Positions 16,530 through 25,786 are shown, counted from the first letter of the stretch. The stretch is DNA of 39,672 nucleotides from G963674505 sp964575975 (GCA_964575975.1 CAZNTU010000024.1:1-39672); one strand, 5' to 3'. The notes: generated from the letters alone by a model not told the origin. Translations and numbers: made by a program.

Positions 16530-17630
16530 ATGGCTTTTCCGGGTTCTGTATTTACGGTGGTCGAAGACAACAAGTGCCCTTATTACGACTTGGGGGACAA
16601 GTTCTATCTTTCCGGAATTTCGTTGCTGGCATCCCATGAAGACGAAAAGGAATTTGTAACGACCTCCATCGTAAAACTCCCGGTCGGCAAGAAAACCTGT
16701 CGCGTCTTGTCGGGGGACTTGACTCGCATTCTCATCAAATACGAGCGGACCAGCCGGATACCGGAAACCCATTTCGGCTGCTCGGGCTGCAAAGGCTCCA
16801 TTCTGATGCTGTACGAGAAATCTGAGCAGGCCGCCGTGTCCTTGCCGCGCAGGGAAATCGCGGGAAATGTGCGCGAGATGGTGGAACTTCTAAGCGAATT
16901 TTCCATATTCAAGAAATTGAGCAAGGACAATCTGTATGAGTTGGTAACCTTGCTCCGGCTGAAAAAGTTTTCGGAAGGGGAATTCGTCATTAAAAAAGGA
17001 GAGCCCGGAAAAGATCTTTTCATCGTTCTGACCGGTACCGTGGAAGTGCTCGACGAATTCGGCAACTTGATTACCAAGCTGGAAAGCGGCGAAATATTCG
17101 GAGAAATGAGTTTGATCAGCGGAGAGGCGGTCGGCGCCAATATCAAAACTCTTTCCCCCGTATCGGTTTTATACATTCCGGGGCGGGAATTCATTAAAAC
17201 GCTCAACAAATTCCCTCGTCTGCAAATGTATTTCGCCCGGTTGCTCGCACAGAGACTGGCGCGGGCCAACATGGACAGGACCGAAGACTTTTCGTCGGGC
17301 ATGATCGGAAGACTGTCGGAGGTTCCCCAGGCGGAGCTTTTCCAGACCCTTCACGTAAACCAGAAAACAGGAGTGTTGACGATGAACTTCGAAAACGAAT
17401 CCGCCACCTTTTCCTTTCGCGACGGAGGTCTCGTAAAGGCGAATTTCGGAACCAAGGAGGGCAAAGACGCGTTTTTCGAGGTCTTTAAAATGAAGGATGG
17501 GCGGTTCAAGTTCGCTCCGGGTCTTCCGGAATCGGACAAGGAATTGCCCGAAATCGGTTTTTTCATGCAACTCCTGATGGACGGCGTGAGAATGATCGAC
17601 GAGGATTCGGAACTGGAAAAGGCGGAATAG
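16530..17630 (+). CDS. cNMP-binding-fold protein with PATAN (DUF4388) domain
   Basis: A 366-residue protein with AAGGAGG 5 bases before the ATG. Residues ~1-100 are a domain I do not recognise, with cysteines C16, C57, C84 and C87 (HFGCSGCKGS), possibly metal-binding. Residues ~122-245 are a cNMP-binding fold: FSIFKKLSKDNLYELVTLLR, FSEGEFVIKKGEPGKDLFIVLTGTVEVL, and a cassette GEIFGEMSLISGEAVGANI. The conserved Arg of the cassette is replaced by Gly, so classic cAMP binding is doubtful. Residues ~255-335 match DUF4388/PATAN (GRLSEVPQAELFQTLHVNQKTGVLTM...FRDGGLVKANFG). There is no DNA-binding domain. Its place 23 bases after the HoxU-like gene suggests it regulates or senses the oxidoreductase. 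Confidence 0.85.
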   Translation: MAFPGSVFTVVEDNKCPYYDLGDKFYLSGISLLASHEDEKEFVTTSIVKLPVGKKTCRVLSGDLTRILIKYERTSRIPETHFGCSGCKGSILMLYEKSEQAAVSLPRREIAGNVREMVELLSEFSIFKKLSKDNLYELVTLLRLKKFSEGEFVIKKGEPGKDLFIVLTGTVEVLDEFGNLITKLESGEIFGEMSLISGEAVGANIKTLSPVSVLYIPGREFIKTLNKFPRLQMYFARLLAQRLARANMDRTEDFSSGMIGRLSEVPQAELFQTLHVNQKTGVLTMNFENESATFSFRDGGLVKANFGTKEGKDAFFEVFKMKDGRFKFAPGLPESDKELPEIGFFMQLLMDGVRMIDEDSELEKAE

Positions 17631-17690
17631 GCCCCCGTTTTCGGCGAAGCGTCGATTAACAGTAGTATGATTCAAGGATAGCAATAAAAC

Positions 17691-18440
17691 ATGAATTTTT
17701 TTTCGGGATTGCAGTACAACCTGGAAGGCCTGAAACTGGGCTTGAGAACGCCGAAGTTGCTCTTTTTGGGCATTGTGCGTTTTGTGTTGATTCTTGTTCT
17801 GGCGATTGTCGCCGCGATTCTGGTTTTTAGATTTTACCAGGATGTTTTTTCCATGATCTGGACCCGTCCGGAAAGCGCGTGGATGATGTGGCTGTGGCAT
17901 TTCGCCTCCTGGATATTCGGTCTCCTGTTCTTTGGGATGGCGGCCATGGTCGCGTACTTGGCGGGACAGATCGCTTTCGCCGTTCTGATCATGGACATGA
18001 TGGCGCAGACTACGGAGCGGATAAAAACCGGTTCGGTAATCCAGCCTCGAGAGTCTTCCTTTTTTCTCCAACTGATGGTCCTGATAAGGCAGGAAACGCC
18101 GAGAGCGATATTCCCGGTCGTTTTGACGACGCTTTTGACGATTCTGGGATGGGTGACGCCGCTAGGCCCCGTTCTGTCACTTGTCTTGCCTGTCGTTACA
18201 GCTCTTTTTCTTGCATGGGACAATACGGACCTGATACCTGCTCGGGCGCTTCTACCGTTTAGAGAGCGGTGGGACTTCCTGAAAAAAAACCTTTGGTTTC
18301 ACGTCGGGTTCGGTTTATGGTTCCTCGTTCCAGTCTTGAACCTCCTATTTCTTTCCTTTGCTCCCGTTGGCGGCGCTCTTTTTTATATCGATTGTCGAAA
18401 AGCCGATGAAACAAGCCGGAAGGTCCCGGCTACGAACTGA
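17691..18440 (+). CDS. CysZ/EI24-like integral membrane protein
   Basis: A 249-residue membrane protein. The opening FFSGLQYNLEGLKLGLRTPKLLFLGIVRF is typical of the EI24/CysZ family. Hydrophobic spans lie near 24-46 (LLFLGIVRFVLILVLAIVAAILVF), 65-100, 140-185 (a pair around a Pro/Gly-rich turn) and 200-235, consistent with 4-6 membrane segments. Family knowledge: E. coli CysZ carries sulfate, but many EI24 members are unassigned, so sulfate uptake here is only a possibility. The upstream Shine-Dalgarno is weak (AAGGATAG about 12 bases away). It follows the PATAN gene by 60 bases and precedes the TraB-like gene by 13. Confidence 0.8.
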   Translation: MNFFSGLQYNLEGLKLGLRTPKLLFLGIVRFVLILVLAIVAAILVFRFYQDVFSMIWTRPESAWMMWLWHFASWIFGLLFFGMAAMVAYLAGQIAFAVLIMDMMAQTTERIKTGSVIQPRESSFFLQLMVLIRQETPRAIFPVVLTTLLTILGWVTPLGPVLSLVLPVVTALFLAWDNTDLIPARALLPFRERWDFLKKNLWFHVGFGLWFLVPVLNLLFLSFAPVGGALFYIDCRKADETSRKVPATN

Positions 18441-18453
18441 AAAGCGGGGGGAA

Positions 18454-19563
18454 ATGAATAACAAAGCCGAAAAAGAAACGAATCTGGAGAAAGCCGCCAA
18501 GTCGTCGTTGTTTCGAATTTCTTTTCTGGTCGCATTATTTGCGATCCTTATGCCTCTATTCTCCGTCCAAACCTCTTTCTCGGAGATGTATAAATGGCGG
18601 GACGAAAACGGTCAATGGCACTTTTCGGATCAGCCGCCTCCAGAGTCGCAGGAAGAATCCTGGTGGGACGAAAAGGGGACCGCGATCCGAACGGAAATGC
18701 CGCCGACGCAAGTTCTCGTAAAAGATCCTGCTGCGGCGGATAGGCTGGAGGAGCCAAAGCCGGTCGGAGAGGGGGTACTGTGGAAAGTAGAAGGGGGAGG
18801 ACTGTCCCCGAGCTATATTCTGGGAACCATTCACTCGGAGGACCCCCGCGTATTGAATTTTTCGCCCGCCCTCGAATCCGCGCTTAAAAACAAGGATGTT
18901 TTCATCATGGAGGTCGTGTTGGACGAATCCGCCATGGCCTATACAAGCGCCGCGATGATTTTCATGGACGGGCGCACCCTCGACAAGATTGTCGGAAACG
19001 ACCTCTACGCGAAAACTGTCCGGGTCGCCGAAAATTACGGCATACCGGAAATCGCTTTGAACCGGATGAAACCGTGGGCGGTAGTTTCCGTATTGAGCAC
19101 CCCAAAGCCTCAAACCGGTCAGTTCATGGATTTGGAACTTTATCGGAGAGCCAAGGAACAAAACAAACAAATCGTCGGATTGGAAACGGCTCAAGAGCAA
19201 ATCGGCCTTTTCGACTCCATGTCAATGGAGGATCAAGTCGCATTGCTGGAAGACACTTTGAACCACGTGGAGGATCTTCCGGGGATGTTCGAACAGCTGA
19301 TCCGAACTTACCTTTCCGGCGATTTGAAGAAAGTGGCGGATCTGGTCAGAACGCTTGTGGGAGCAACGAAAAACCGGGATTTGACCGAAAAAACATTGAA
19401 ACGCTTCAATGACGACCGCAACTATAGAATGGTCGACCGCATGCTGCCGTATATTGTCGCGGGCGATGCCTTTGTGGCGGTGGGCGCTCTGCATCTTCCG
19501 GGAGAAAAGGGAATCCTCGGCCTGCTGACCGAAAAAGGATTTACTGTGTCGCCGGTGCAATAA
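18454..19563 (+). CDS. TraB/GumN-family protein with N-terminal DUF4124
   Basis: A 369-residue protein from ATG 18454 (GGGGGAA just upstream; an in-frame longer reading into the previous gene is not needed). A hydrophobic segment at ~20-42 is a signal peptide or membrane anchor. Residues 45-62 (MYKWRDENGQWHFSDQPP) are a DUF4124 unit, usual just after export signals. Residues ~105-369 are a TraB/GumN domain with the two signature motifs: GTIHSED (124-130) near the start and AVGALHLPGEKGILGLL near the end. Members are thought to be metal-dependent erythromycin-esterase/Tiki-like hydrolases; the substrate is unknown. It is the last gene of the plus-strand run and converges with the next gene 15 bases away. 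Confidence 0.88.
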   Translation: MNNKAEKETNLEKAAKSSLFRISFLVALFAILMPLFSVQTSFSEMYKWRDENGQWHFSDQPPPESQEESWWDEKGTAIRTEMPPTQVLVKDPAAADRLEEPKPVGEGVLWKVEGGGLSPSYILGTIHSEDPRVLNFSPALESALKNKDVFIMEVVLDESAMAYTSAAMIFMDGRTLDKIVGNDLYAKTVRVAENYGIPEIALNRMKPWAVVSVLSTPKPQTGQFMDLELYRRAKEQNKQIVGLETAQEQIGLFDSMSMEDQVALLEDTLNHVEDLPGMFEQLIRTYLSGDLKKVADLVRTLVGATKNRDLTEKTLKRFNDDRNYRMVDRMLPYIVAGDAFVAVGALHLPGEKGILGLLTEKGFTVSPVQ

Positions 19564-19578
19564 GCCGCCGATAAACGC

Positions 19579-20139
19579 CTACTTCGCGGATTTGCGATAG
19601 TATCCCACTCCCTTGATACTGGATTTGGCAATCTCGTTGCGCCGTTCGAATTCGGCGATTCTTTCCAAATCCTGGGGATTCAGGTCGGGGATGGCGATTA
19701 CGGGACGAATCCGCCGGACAAGGCGCTTTACCACCCCGGATTTCACGGTCTCCTCTATCTTCAGGATGCCCAGAAGCGTATAACTGGCCGAACTCGCAGA
19801 GATTATGTCCACAATCCCGGAGTCGCACCTGATCGCGTTGAGGAACAGGTCGAGAGGATTGCGGGTCCACCGGTTGCTGAAAACGATCTGGCTGACTTTC
19901 TTGTGATATCCCTCCAATTTCCACTGATGGGCCAAGCGGTTGTTGAGGGTGGCCACGGCCGAAAACTCCAATGTCCGGTCCTCCTCTCTTAAAACTTGGC
20001 GGTTGAAGCTCAAATATCGGAGCTTTTCGGTTTTTTCCGGCATGCCGCCGACGATCAGAATCTCTTTCAGCAATTTCTCGTCGGGAGATATAACACGATT
20101 CAGCGCGGTGGTAAGATCGTTTATAAAGTTTTTGCTCAT
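19579..20139 (-). CDS. Protein of unknown function
   Basis: A 186-residue soluble protein that I do not recognise. ATG 20139 is chosen because GAGGA lies about 10 bases upstream; the longer reading to 20253 has non-coding character. Visible: EKLLKEILIVGGMPEKTEKLRYLSFNR near the N-terminus, alternating strands (RTLEFSAVATLNNRLAHQWKLEG, KVSQIVFSNRWTRN), the segment SGIVDIISASSASYTLLGILKIEE, and a basic C-terminus (VVKRLVRRIRPVIAIPD, ending GVGYYRKSAK). No signal peptide, membrane span or catalytic motif is evident. It lies 232 bases downstream of pepF on the same strand, too far to assume one operon. A 23-codon ORF overlaps its start (20136-20207). Confidence 0.7.
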   Translation of the reverse strand: MSKNFINDLTTALNRVISPDEKLLKEILIVGGMPEKTEKLRYLSFNRQVLREEDRTLEFSAVATLNNRLAHQWKLEGYHKKVSQIVFSNRWTRNPLDLFLNAIRCDSGIVDIISASSASYTLLGILKIEETVKSGVVKRLVRRIRPVIAIPDLNPQDLERIAEFERRNEIAKSSIKGVGYYRKSAK

Positions 20140-20371
20140 TTGCAAATATCCTCGTTTTTCGAATCGCACCCAATCTGTTCTTCGATCAAAAAGCGAGCTT
20201 TCCACATTGCCCGCAATGTTACCTCGCAAATCAAAGCACCAACCCCATACCAAAACAAACGTATTGCGAAAAGCGCGTCATTTTTTGTTAAATCGCGATA
20301 TTATTTCAATTGCATCAGGTTCGTAAAGGATTTTTTTTTCGAATTTTCGACAGGTTGCACGCCGGAAGCGA

Positions 20372-22183
20372 CTACAGTTTTCCGTAAACCTCGTAAAAAC
20401 GTTTTGTCAAATCATCGAAATAGCTTGCGGCCCTTTGGACCGGGACGGGCGAACGCAAATCTACCCCGGCGTCCAGAAGTTCGTCCAACGGGAACTTGCT
20501 TCCGCCCATGCCCAAAAAATTCAGGTATGCGTCCCGAGCCCGGCCGCCCTCCTCCAAGACCTTTCGTGCAAGCGCTATCGCGGCCGATATTCCCGTGGCG
20601 TACTTGTAGACATAAAAGGCGGAATAGAAATGCGGAATTCGCAGGCATTCCAAATGAAGCTCCGGGTCGATTTCCATGGAATCTCCGAAATAGATTCCAA
20701 GCAGCTTTCCGTATTCTTCCGTAAAAGTCGCCAACGTCAAAGGCGTATTTTTTTCCGCCAATTCGTGCGTTATTTTCTCGAACTCGGCGAACATGGTCTG
20801 CCGGAACAATGTCCCTCTGATATTGTCGATTTCCCGGTTCAATATAAAAGCGGTCATTCGGGGATTGTCCCGGTACTTTTTAAAAAGATGCCGGCTCAGC
20901 AGCACTTCGTTGAACGTTGAGGCGACCTCCGCCACGAAAATGGCGTAGCCGTGATAAACATAGGGTTGGCGCCGGTTCGAAAAACAGGTGTGCATGGCGT
21001 GTCCCGCTTCGTGGGCAAGCGTATATAAGCTTCCGATATTGCGCGCTTCATGGTTAAGCAGCATGTAGGGCGGCGAATCGTAGCATCCGGAGGCGTAAGC
21101 TCCGCTTCTTTTACCCTTGTTTTCGTATCGGTCCGCCCATCCGCCGAAGAGACCGTCCCGCAAAATTCGAGTGTATTCGTCCCCCAAAGGGACCAATGCT
21201 TCGCAAGCCGTTTCCGCAGCTTCTTCGTAGTCCATCTTGAAATCGATTTCGGAAACCAGCGGCGCGTAATTGTCGTAAAAATGCAGATTTTCCACGCCGA
21301 GCGCCCTTTTGCGGAATTTCAGATATTCGAACAAGGGAGAAAGATTGTCTTTGACCGAGCCAACCAAGTTGTCGTAGACGTCTTCGGGAATATTGTCGCC
21401 GAACAGGGCCGCCTGCCGGCAACTCGAATAATTCCGGACCCGCGCGTGGAACCAGTCCTTCTTGATGGAGTGCGACAAGGCTGCGGCGAGCGTGTGCCTA
21501 TGCTGATCGTATGTCTTGTAATATTGAAAAAAGGCAGTCCGGCGCACGCTTCGATCCGGGCTTGTCAAAAAGCGGATGAAGTTGCCGTGGCTCAACTCGG
21601 ATTCTTCTCCTTTTTCGTCAGCGATTTTGCCGAAATAGAGGTCCACGTTGTCGAGCTGCCCGAAAATTTGCGAAGGCGCGCGGGCGATTTCCGCCGACAT
21701 GGCCAATATTTTTTCGACCTTCTCCTCCAACGTGTGAGGCTTCATTCTGAGGATTTGTTCCAGAAAAAACAGGTACGGCTGGAGCGGCTTTTCTTTTAAG
21801 AAAGCATCCATGGCGTGTTCGGGGATTGCCTGGAGTTCCGGAGTCAAAAAGCTCGATTCCTCCCCGGCGCGGGTGTACAGGCCGATGGCTTTGTCTTGAC
21901 GCCCCAGGTTGGGAGAATCGGATTTGTCCTGATCGCTTTTCAGATGAGCGTAGGTGTAAAGCCTATCGATTTTTCGAAAAAGTTCCAGCTGGAAATCGAG
22001 AGCCTCCGCCAAAACGGACGCCGATTCGCCCAGCCTCCCCCGATAGCGGGCGTATCCCTCCAATTCCGCTTCCACTTTTTCATACAGCGCCTCCCATTTT
22101 TCGTCCGATTCGAACAACGGCGAAAGATTCCACTTGTGTTCGTCGGCGATCTCGTCTCTTTTGGGTATCTCCCTGGTAGTCAT
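20372..22183 (-). CDS. pepF: Oligoendopeptidase F, M3 zinc peptidase
   Basis: A 603-residue cytosolic metallopeptidase, normal PepF length. Zinc site HEAGH with H391, E392 and H395, third ligand E419 in FVAEVASTFNE. Other family marks are HEARNIGSLYTLAHEAGH, NRRQPYVYHGYAIFVAEVASTF, IRGTLFRQTMFAEFE and the C-terminal FYSAFYVYKYATGISAA. ATG 22183 has GAGGAGAT 8 bases before it; the longer frame upstream lies inside the end of the radical SAM gene. It cuts peptides of about 7-20 residues. It begins 29 bases after the radical SAM gene and is probably co-transcribed with it, which invites the idea that it trims a modified peptide or its leader. Confidence 0.95.
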   Translation of the reverse strand: MTTREIPKRDEIADEHKWNLSPLFESDEKWEALYEKVEAELEGYARYRGRLGESASVLAEALDFQLELFRKIDRLYTYAHLKSDQDKSDSPNLGRQDKAIGLYTRAGEESSFLTPELQAIPEHAMDAFLKEKPLQPYLFFLEQILRMKPHTLEEKVEKILAMSAEIARAPSQIFGQLDNVDLYFGKIADEKGEESELSHGNFIRFLTSPDRSVRRTAFFQYYKTYDQHRHTLAAALSHSIKKDWFHARVRNYSSCRQAALFGDNIPEDVYDNLVGSVKDNLSPLFEYLKFRKRALGVENLHFYDNYAPLVSEIDFKMDYEEAAETACEALVPLGDEYTRILRDGLFGGWADRYENKGKRSGAYASGCYDSPPYMLLNHEARNIGSLYTLAHEAGHAMHTCFSNRRQPYVYHGYAIFVAEVASTFNEVLLSRHLFKKYRDNPRMTAFILNREIDNIRGTLFRQTMFAEFEKITHELAEKNTPLTLATFTEEYGKLLGIYFGDSMEIDPELHLECLRIPHFYSAFYVYKYATGISAAIALARKVLEEGGRARDAYLNFLGMGGSKFPLDELLDAGVDLRSPVPVQRAASYFDDLTKRFYEVYGKL

Positions 22184-22212
22184 ATGCGTATCTCCTCGAT
22201 GGATCGGTGTTT

Positions 22213-24114
22213 TTATCGGAAAAGGGGGATCGGCCAAGCCGGAACCGCAAGGCTCAGGTACTTGTCGCCCTCCCCGAACATCAGCTTTTTGCCAACCATC
22301 ATGTTCAAAAAGCCGCGAAGCTTGTCCTCCGCCAACCCTTGGAAATTCTCCACCATCTCTCCGACCGACCGCGCATGGCCGCAAAACAGATAGATCTCCC
22401 TGGAAGTTCCCGTCAAACGATGGTTTTCCGTTTCCATTCCGATTCTTCTACGGCGGACGATCATGAAGTCTCTTCCGTCCCTGTACGACAATATAGGACC
22501 CTCGCCGGGTTTTTCATGGAGCTTCCCGTAATTCCTTCTCCAGTTTTCGACCGCCCTTTCGACCGGTCGCCAAATTTTCCCCTGTCGTTCCTTGCCCCCC
22601 TTGTAGTCTTGGATGGTAAATTCGACGCTATCGACGATTTCCTTTGGAAAAAGGACGCGGTAATTGGGATGGTTGAATACGGCCTTCAATCCGTAAGCTT
22701 TGTAGTTCAAGTACACCGGGCTGTCCAAGCCAAGCCAGAAATCCACGACTCTCAACGGGCGAAAAACTTCGGCGAACGTTATGGCATAAAGGGTCTGGTC
22801 CGCGTCGGTCTCGTCGCTTCCCGGAAATCGCAGCATCAGGTTCGAATTGTTTGCGATGGAAAGGGCTTCGCAGTTTTTCATGATCTCGAGGTTTTGGATC
22901 GCCGTGGTCCCCTTGTTGATTTTTTCCAGAAGGCCCGTGCTCAAGGCCTCGATACCGATCTGGACCTCCGCGACCCCTGCGCGGCGAAGGATTTTCAACA
23001 GGTCCTCGCCGACGGTAGCCCGAATTTCGCAAAACAGGTTCAAGTCCTTTTTCAAAGACGGAAGCGCCTTGAATACGGGAGCGGTTTGTTTCGGCGGAAG
23101 CGCGTTGTCCATGAACGACACGGACAGGAGCTTGCGCGCGGAGGTCGTGTTCTCGATTTCGGAAATCGCCTGTTCGGTTTTTTTAGTCCGATATCCTTTC
23201 CACTGGAGGTTCAGATTGCAGAAGGCGCATCCTCTTGCACCATTTGCACCTTTTCCTAGCCTGTGCCAGCATCCCCGGGAGATTTCCGCCGGAAGCATGG
23301 GAAAGAATTTTTTCTTGGGAGGAAACGTGTCCAAAAGTTCGAAATATTCGTCCAAGTCCGGCGGGGGCAGCTTTCCCAGCTCCGAAACCTGCCAAAAAGC
23401 GGGAGCGGTTTCATCCGAACCGCGAGTCACAATTCCTCGCGACGGCGATATTTTTTCCAAAGGGATTCCTTTTCTCAGATTCTCGACGAGGAAAGCCAGC
23501 GGTTGTTCCCCTTCCCCAACAACGATAGCGTCCATTTGGCGAAAAAATCCCAGCGTTTTTTTAGCCGACCCGGCGCACAGCAGAGACCCTCCGGCCACGA
23601 CAAAGCTTTCCGGCCTTCTTTTCTTTATTTTTTCCATTAAGAACAGGGACGACGTCAGTTGGCAAATGCAGACCGAAAATCCGACAAGCCCGAAAACGCT
23701 CCAGTCGATCTCCGAGACGAAATCCTCCGTGGTTTGTTCGACCTTTCGAACCAGTTCGGCAAAATCCGTCTTTTCCAGAATTCTCTTTCCGCGCGCCGAT
23801 TTCTTGAAAAGTTTCTCGATCCCGTCGAACCTCTCCGGATAAAGCAGAGCGCCATACACGGTTTCCGCCAGCCATGTCCGCTTGCTCAGGCTTTCATACA
23901 CGCCGTATCCGATGGATTCGGCCATTTTCAAGAAGAAATGGTTGGCGACGATCTCCAAATCGGGCATTTGTTTCTTCAGGTACGCCTTCAAAGCCCCGAG
24001 CTGAATCGACGGGCTTCCGAATAGGGGCCAAGGCGCCGAAACAAGCGCGATTTTGTACGCGACTTGCTTCGAATCGGTTGCGGAGTTGCCGACGCCAGTC
24101 TTTTTCTCTCCCAT
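22213..24114 (-). CDS. B12-binding radical SAM protein, RiPP maturation rSAM 1-like
   Basis: A 633-residue protein. Residues ~20-235 are a B12-binding-like Rossmann domain opening with KIALVSAPWPLFGSPSIQLGALKAYL, the pattern I associate with RiPP-maturation radical SAM protein 1 (rSAM C-methyltransferase group). FVVAGGSLLC and DAIVVGEGEQPL follow. The radical SAM domain starts with PAEISRGCWHRLG and ligates its cluster with C282, C296 and C299 in CX13CX2C; members I recall have CX7CX2C, so this loop is longer. Then come FCNLNLQWKGYR, VQIGIEALS and LRFPGSDE. The C-terminal ~130 residues look like a family-specific domain. The ATG follows the nnr stop directly (TGAATG). The substrate peptide is not identified; a general B12 methyltransferase role is the alternative. 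Confidence 0.85.
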   Translation of the reverse strand: MGEKKTGVGNSATDSKQVAYKIALVSAPWPLFGSPSIQLGALKAYLKKQMPDLEIVANHFFLKMAESIGYGVYESLSKRTWLAETVYGALLYPERFDGIEKLFKKSARGKRILEKTDFAELVRKVEQTTEDFVSEIDWSVFGLVGFSVCICQLTSSLFLMEKIKKRRPESFVVAGGSLLCAGSAKKTLGFFRQMDAIVVGEGEQPLAFLVENLRKGIPLEKISPSRGIVTRGSDETAPAFWQVSELGKLPPPDLDEYFELLDTFPPKKKFFPMLPAEISRGCWHRLGKGANGARGCAFCNLNLQWKGYRTKKTEQAISEIENTTSARKLLSVSFMDNALPPKQTAPVFKALPSLKKDLNLFCEIRATVGEDLLKILRRAGVAEVQIGIEALSTGLLEKINKGTTAIQNLEIMKNCEALSIANNSNLMLRFPGSDETDADQTLYAITFAEVFRPLRVVDFWLGLDSPVYLNYKAYGLKAVFNHPNYRVLFPKEIVDSVEFTIQDYKGGKERQGKIWRPVERAVENWRRNYGKLHEKPGEGPILSYRDGRDFMIVRRRRIGMETENHRLTGTSREIYLFCGHARSVGEMVENFQGLAEDKLRGFLNMMVGKKLMFGEGDKYLSLAVPAWPIPLFR

Positions 24115-25683
24115 TCAAATCACCTTGGCGCCCGAATACAGCCGGAGCAGGTCTTCGTCCAGACCTTCGCGGTCAAGCGCCATCGCCCCCGGAAGATGTT
24201 CCAGAATATCTTGGGCGGTCATGCCGTCCTCTCCGATTTCTTCGGCAGCCAAGTCTCCCGCGAACCCGTGGATGAAAACGCCCTTCCGAACCGCGTCCTC
24301 CACTGAAAGCCCCAGCCCGTGCATAGCCGCTATCGTCCCCGTTAAAACGTCTCCCGAACCGGCGGTGGCCATTCCCGCGTTTCCGCTCATGTTGATGTAT
24401 ATGGAACCGTCCGGATATCCGATCAGGGAGCGGGCTCCTTTCAGCACGACAATCGCGCCAAGCTCGGAGCAAGTCCGCTGAAGAACCTCGACCTTGTTCT
24501 CGTCGATCTTCTTGGCGTCCGTTTTTGCGATCCGGGACATTTCGCCCATATGGGGGGTAAGAACGGTGGCCGTCTTTCTACCTTTTATAATATGCAGATC
24601 GTCCGCGAGGGCGGTAATGCCGTCGCCATCCAGAAGGAGCGGTTTTTCTATGCATTCGGCCAACCGACGGGCGAGTTGCCGCGTCTCCTCTTCCAGCGAG
24701 ATTCCGGGGCCGAGCACCACGAAATCCATTTTGGAGGCGAGTTCCGACAGGCTGTCCAAATTTTCGATGGATATGCTTCCCCGGAGAGTCTCTTTCTGCG
24801 GGATGAAAACGATTTCGCTTCCCTTGTTGGCGAGAAACGGCGTGATGGATTTCGGCGCGGCAAGCCTGGAATACCCGCCTCCGGCTTTCAGGAAAGAAAG
24901 AGCGGCAAAGTAGGGCGCCCCGTAATAGCCCGCCGCACCGGCAACGAACAAAGCCTGTCCGAAAGTGCCCTTGTGGCCCGCGATGTTTCGCGGCGGAAGA
25001 ACGACCGGGTCGTTGACTTGCACCTTCAGATTTCCGTAGATGGAGGGAGGGAACGAAATGTGAGTGACGTAAAGTTCCCCGCATCGCTCGCAGCCGGGGT
25101 ATAGAAGGTTTCCGATCTTCGGAAGTCCGAATGTCACCGTATAGTCCGCCCATACGGCAGCCCCCATTATTCGGCCGTCGTCGCCGTTGATTCCAGAGGG
25201 AATGTCCACGCTGACAACAGGTTTCCTGCTGTAGTTGATCAAATGGACGATGTCGGCGTATGTGCCCTTCACGTCGCGAACAAGGCCGGTGCCGAAAATG
25301 GCGTCCACGACCGCGTCGCAATGATATACGTCCGATTTCGCGGCCTCGGCCGAATCCGCCGGCTCCACGGGAATGGGGAGTTTTTTGAGAATTTCGTAGT
25401 TCAGCCGCGCCGCTCCTCCGTATTTGTCCGGGTTTCCCAGCAGGAAAACCTTGACTTTCCCCCCGTTGGAATGAATCTTCCTCGCTATCACGAAACCGTC
25501 GCCCCCGTTGTTCCCCGCCCCGGAAAACACGACGAACTTCTTGCCCTCAACTCCGATTTTTTCGTCGATCACCCGGAAAACCGCGAGTCCGGCGTTTTCC
25601 ATAAGCAGTTCGTCGGCAATGCCGTATTTTTCTATGGCCGTCGAATCCAGATTTCTCATTTCCTTGACGCTGCTTACTTTCAT
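24115..25683 (-). CDS. nnr: Bifunctional NAD(P)HX epimerase/dehydratase
   Basis: A 522-residue repair enzyme for hydrated NAD(P)H. Residues 1-~215 are the YjeF-N epimerase domain with MRNLDSTAIEKYGI, LMENAGLAV and FSGAGNNGGDGFVIARKI (GAGNNGGDG at 55-63). Residues ~230-520 are the ADP-dependent dehydratase of ribokinase fold with GHKGTFGQALFVAGAAGYYGAP, PHMGEMSRI and the catalytic region AGSGDVLTGTIAAMHGLG near 441-458. ATG 25683 has AAGGGA 8 bases before it. The first gene of a three-gene unit with the radical SAM protein and pepF. Housekeeping in itself; the linkage may be incidental. Confidence 0.96.
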   Translation of the reverse strand: MKVSSVKEMRNLDSTAIEKYGIADELLMENAGLAVFRVIDEKIGVEGKKFVVFSGAGNNGGDGFVIARKIHSNGGKVKVFLLGNPDKYGGAARLNYEILKKLPIPVEPADSAEAAKSDVYHCDAVVDAIFGTGLVRDVKGTYADIVHLINYSRKPVVSVDIPSGINGDDGRIMGAAVWADYTVTFGLPKIGNLLYPGCERCGELYVTHISFPPSIYGNLKVQVNDPVVLPPRNIAGHKGTFGQALFVAGAAGYYGAPYFAALSFLKAGGGYSRLAAPKSITPFLANKGSEIVFIPQKETLRGSISIENLDSLSELASKMDFVVLGPGISLEEETRQLARRLAECIEKPLLLDGDGITALADDLHIIKGRKTATVLTPHMGEMSRIAKTDAKKIDENKVEVLQRTCSELGAIVVLKGARSLIGYPDGSIYINMSGNAGMATAGSGDVLTGTIAAMHGLGLSVEDAVRKGVFIHGFAGDLAAEEIGEDGMTAQDILEHLPGAMALDREGLDEDLLRLYSGAKVI

Positions 25684-25786
25684 GGTTCGTCCCTTTCTGT
25701 TCGGTGGTTTGAATTTTCCTGGAACAGGCATCTGAATAGCCCTCAATATTTTCGTTGTCAACAGTTTCGGAAAATCGGCAGGCTTG

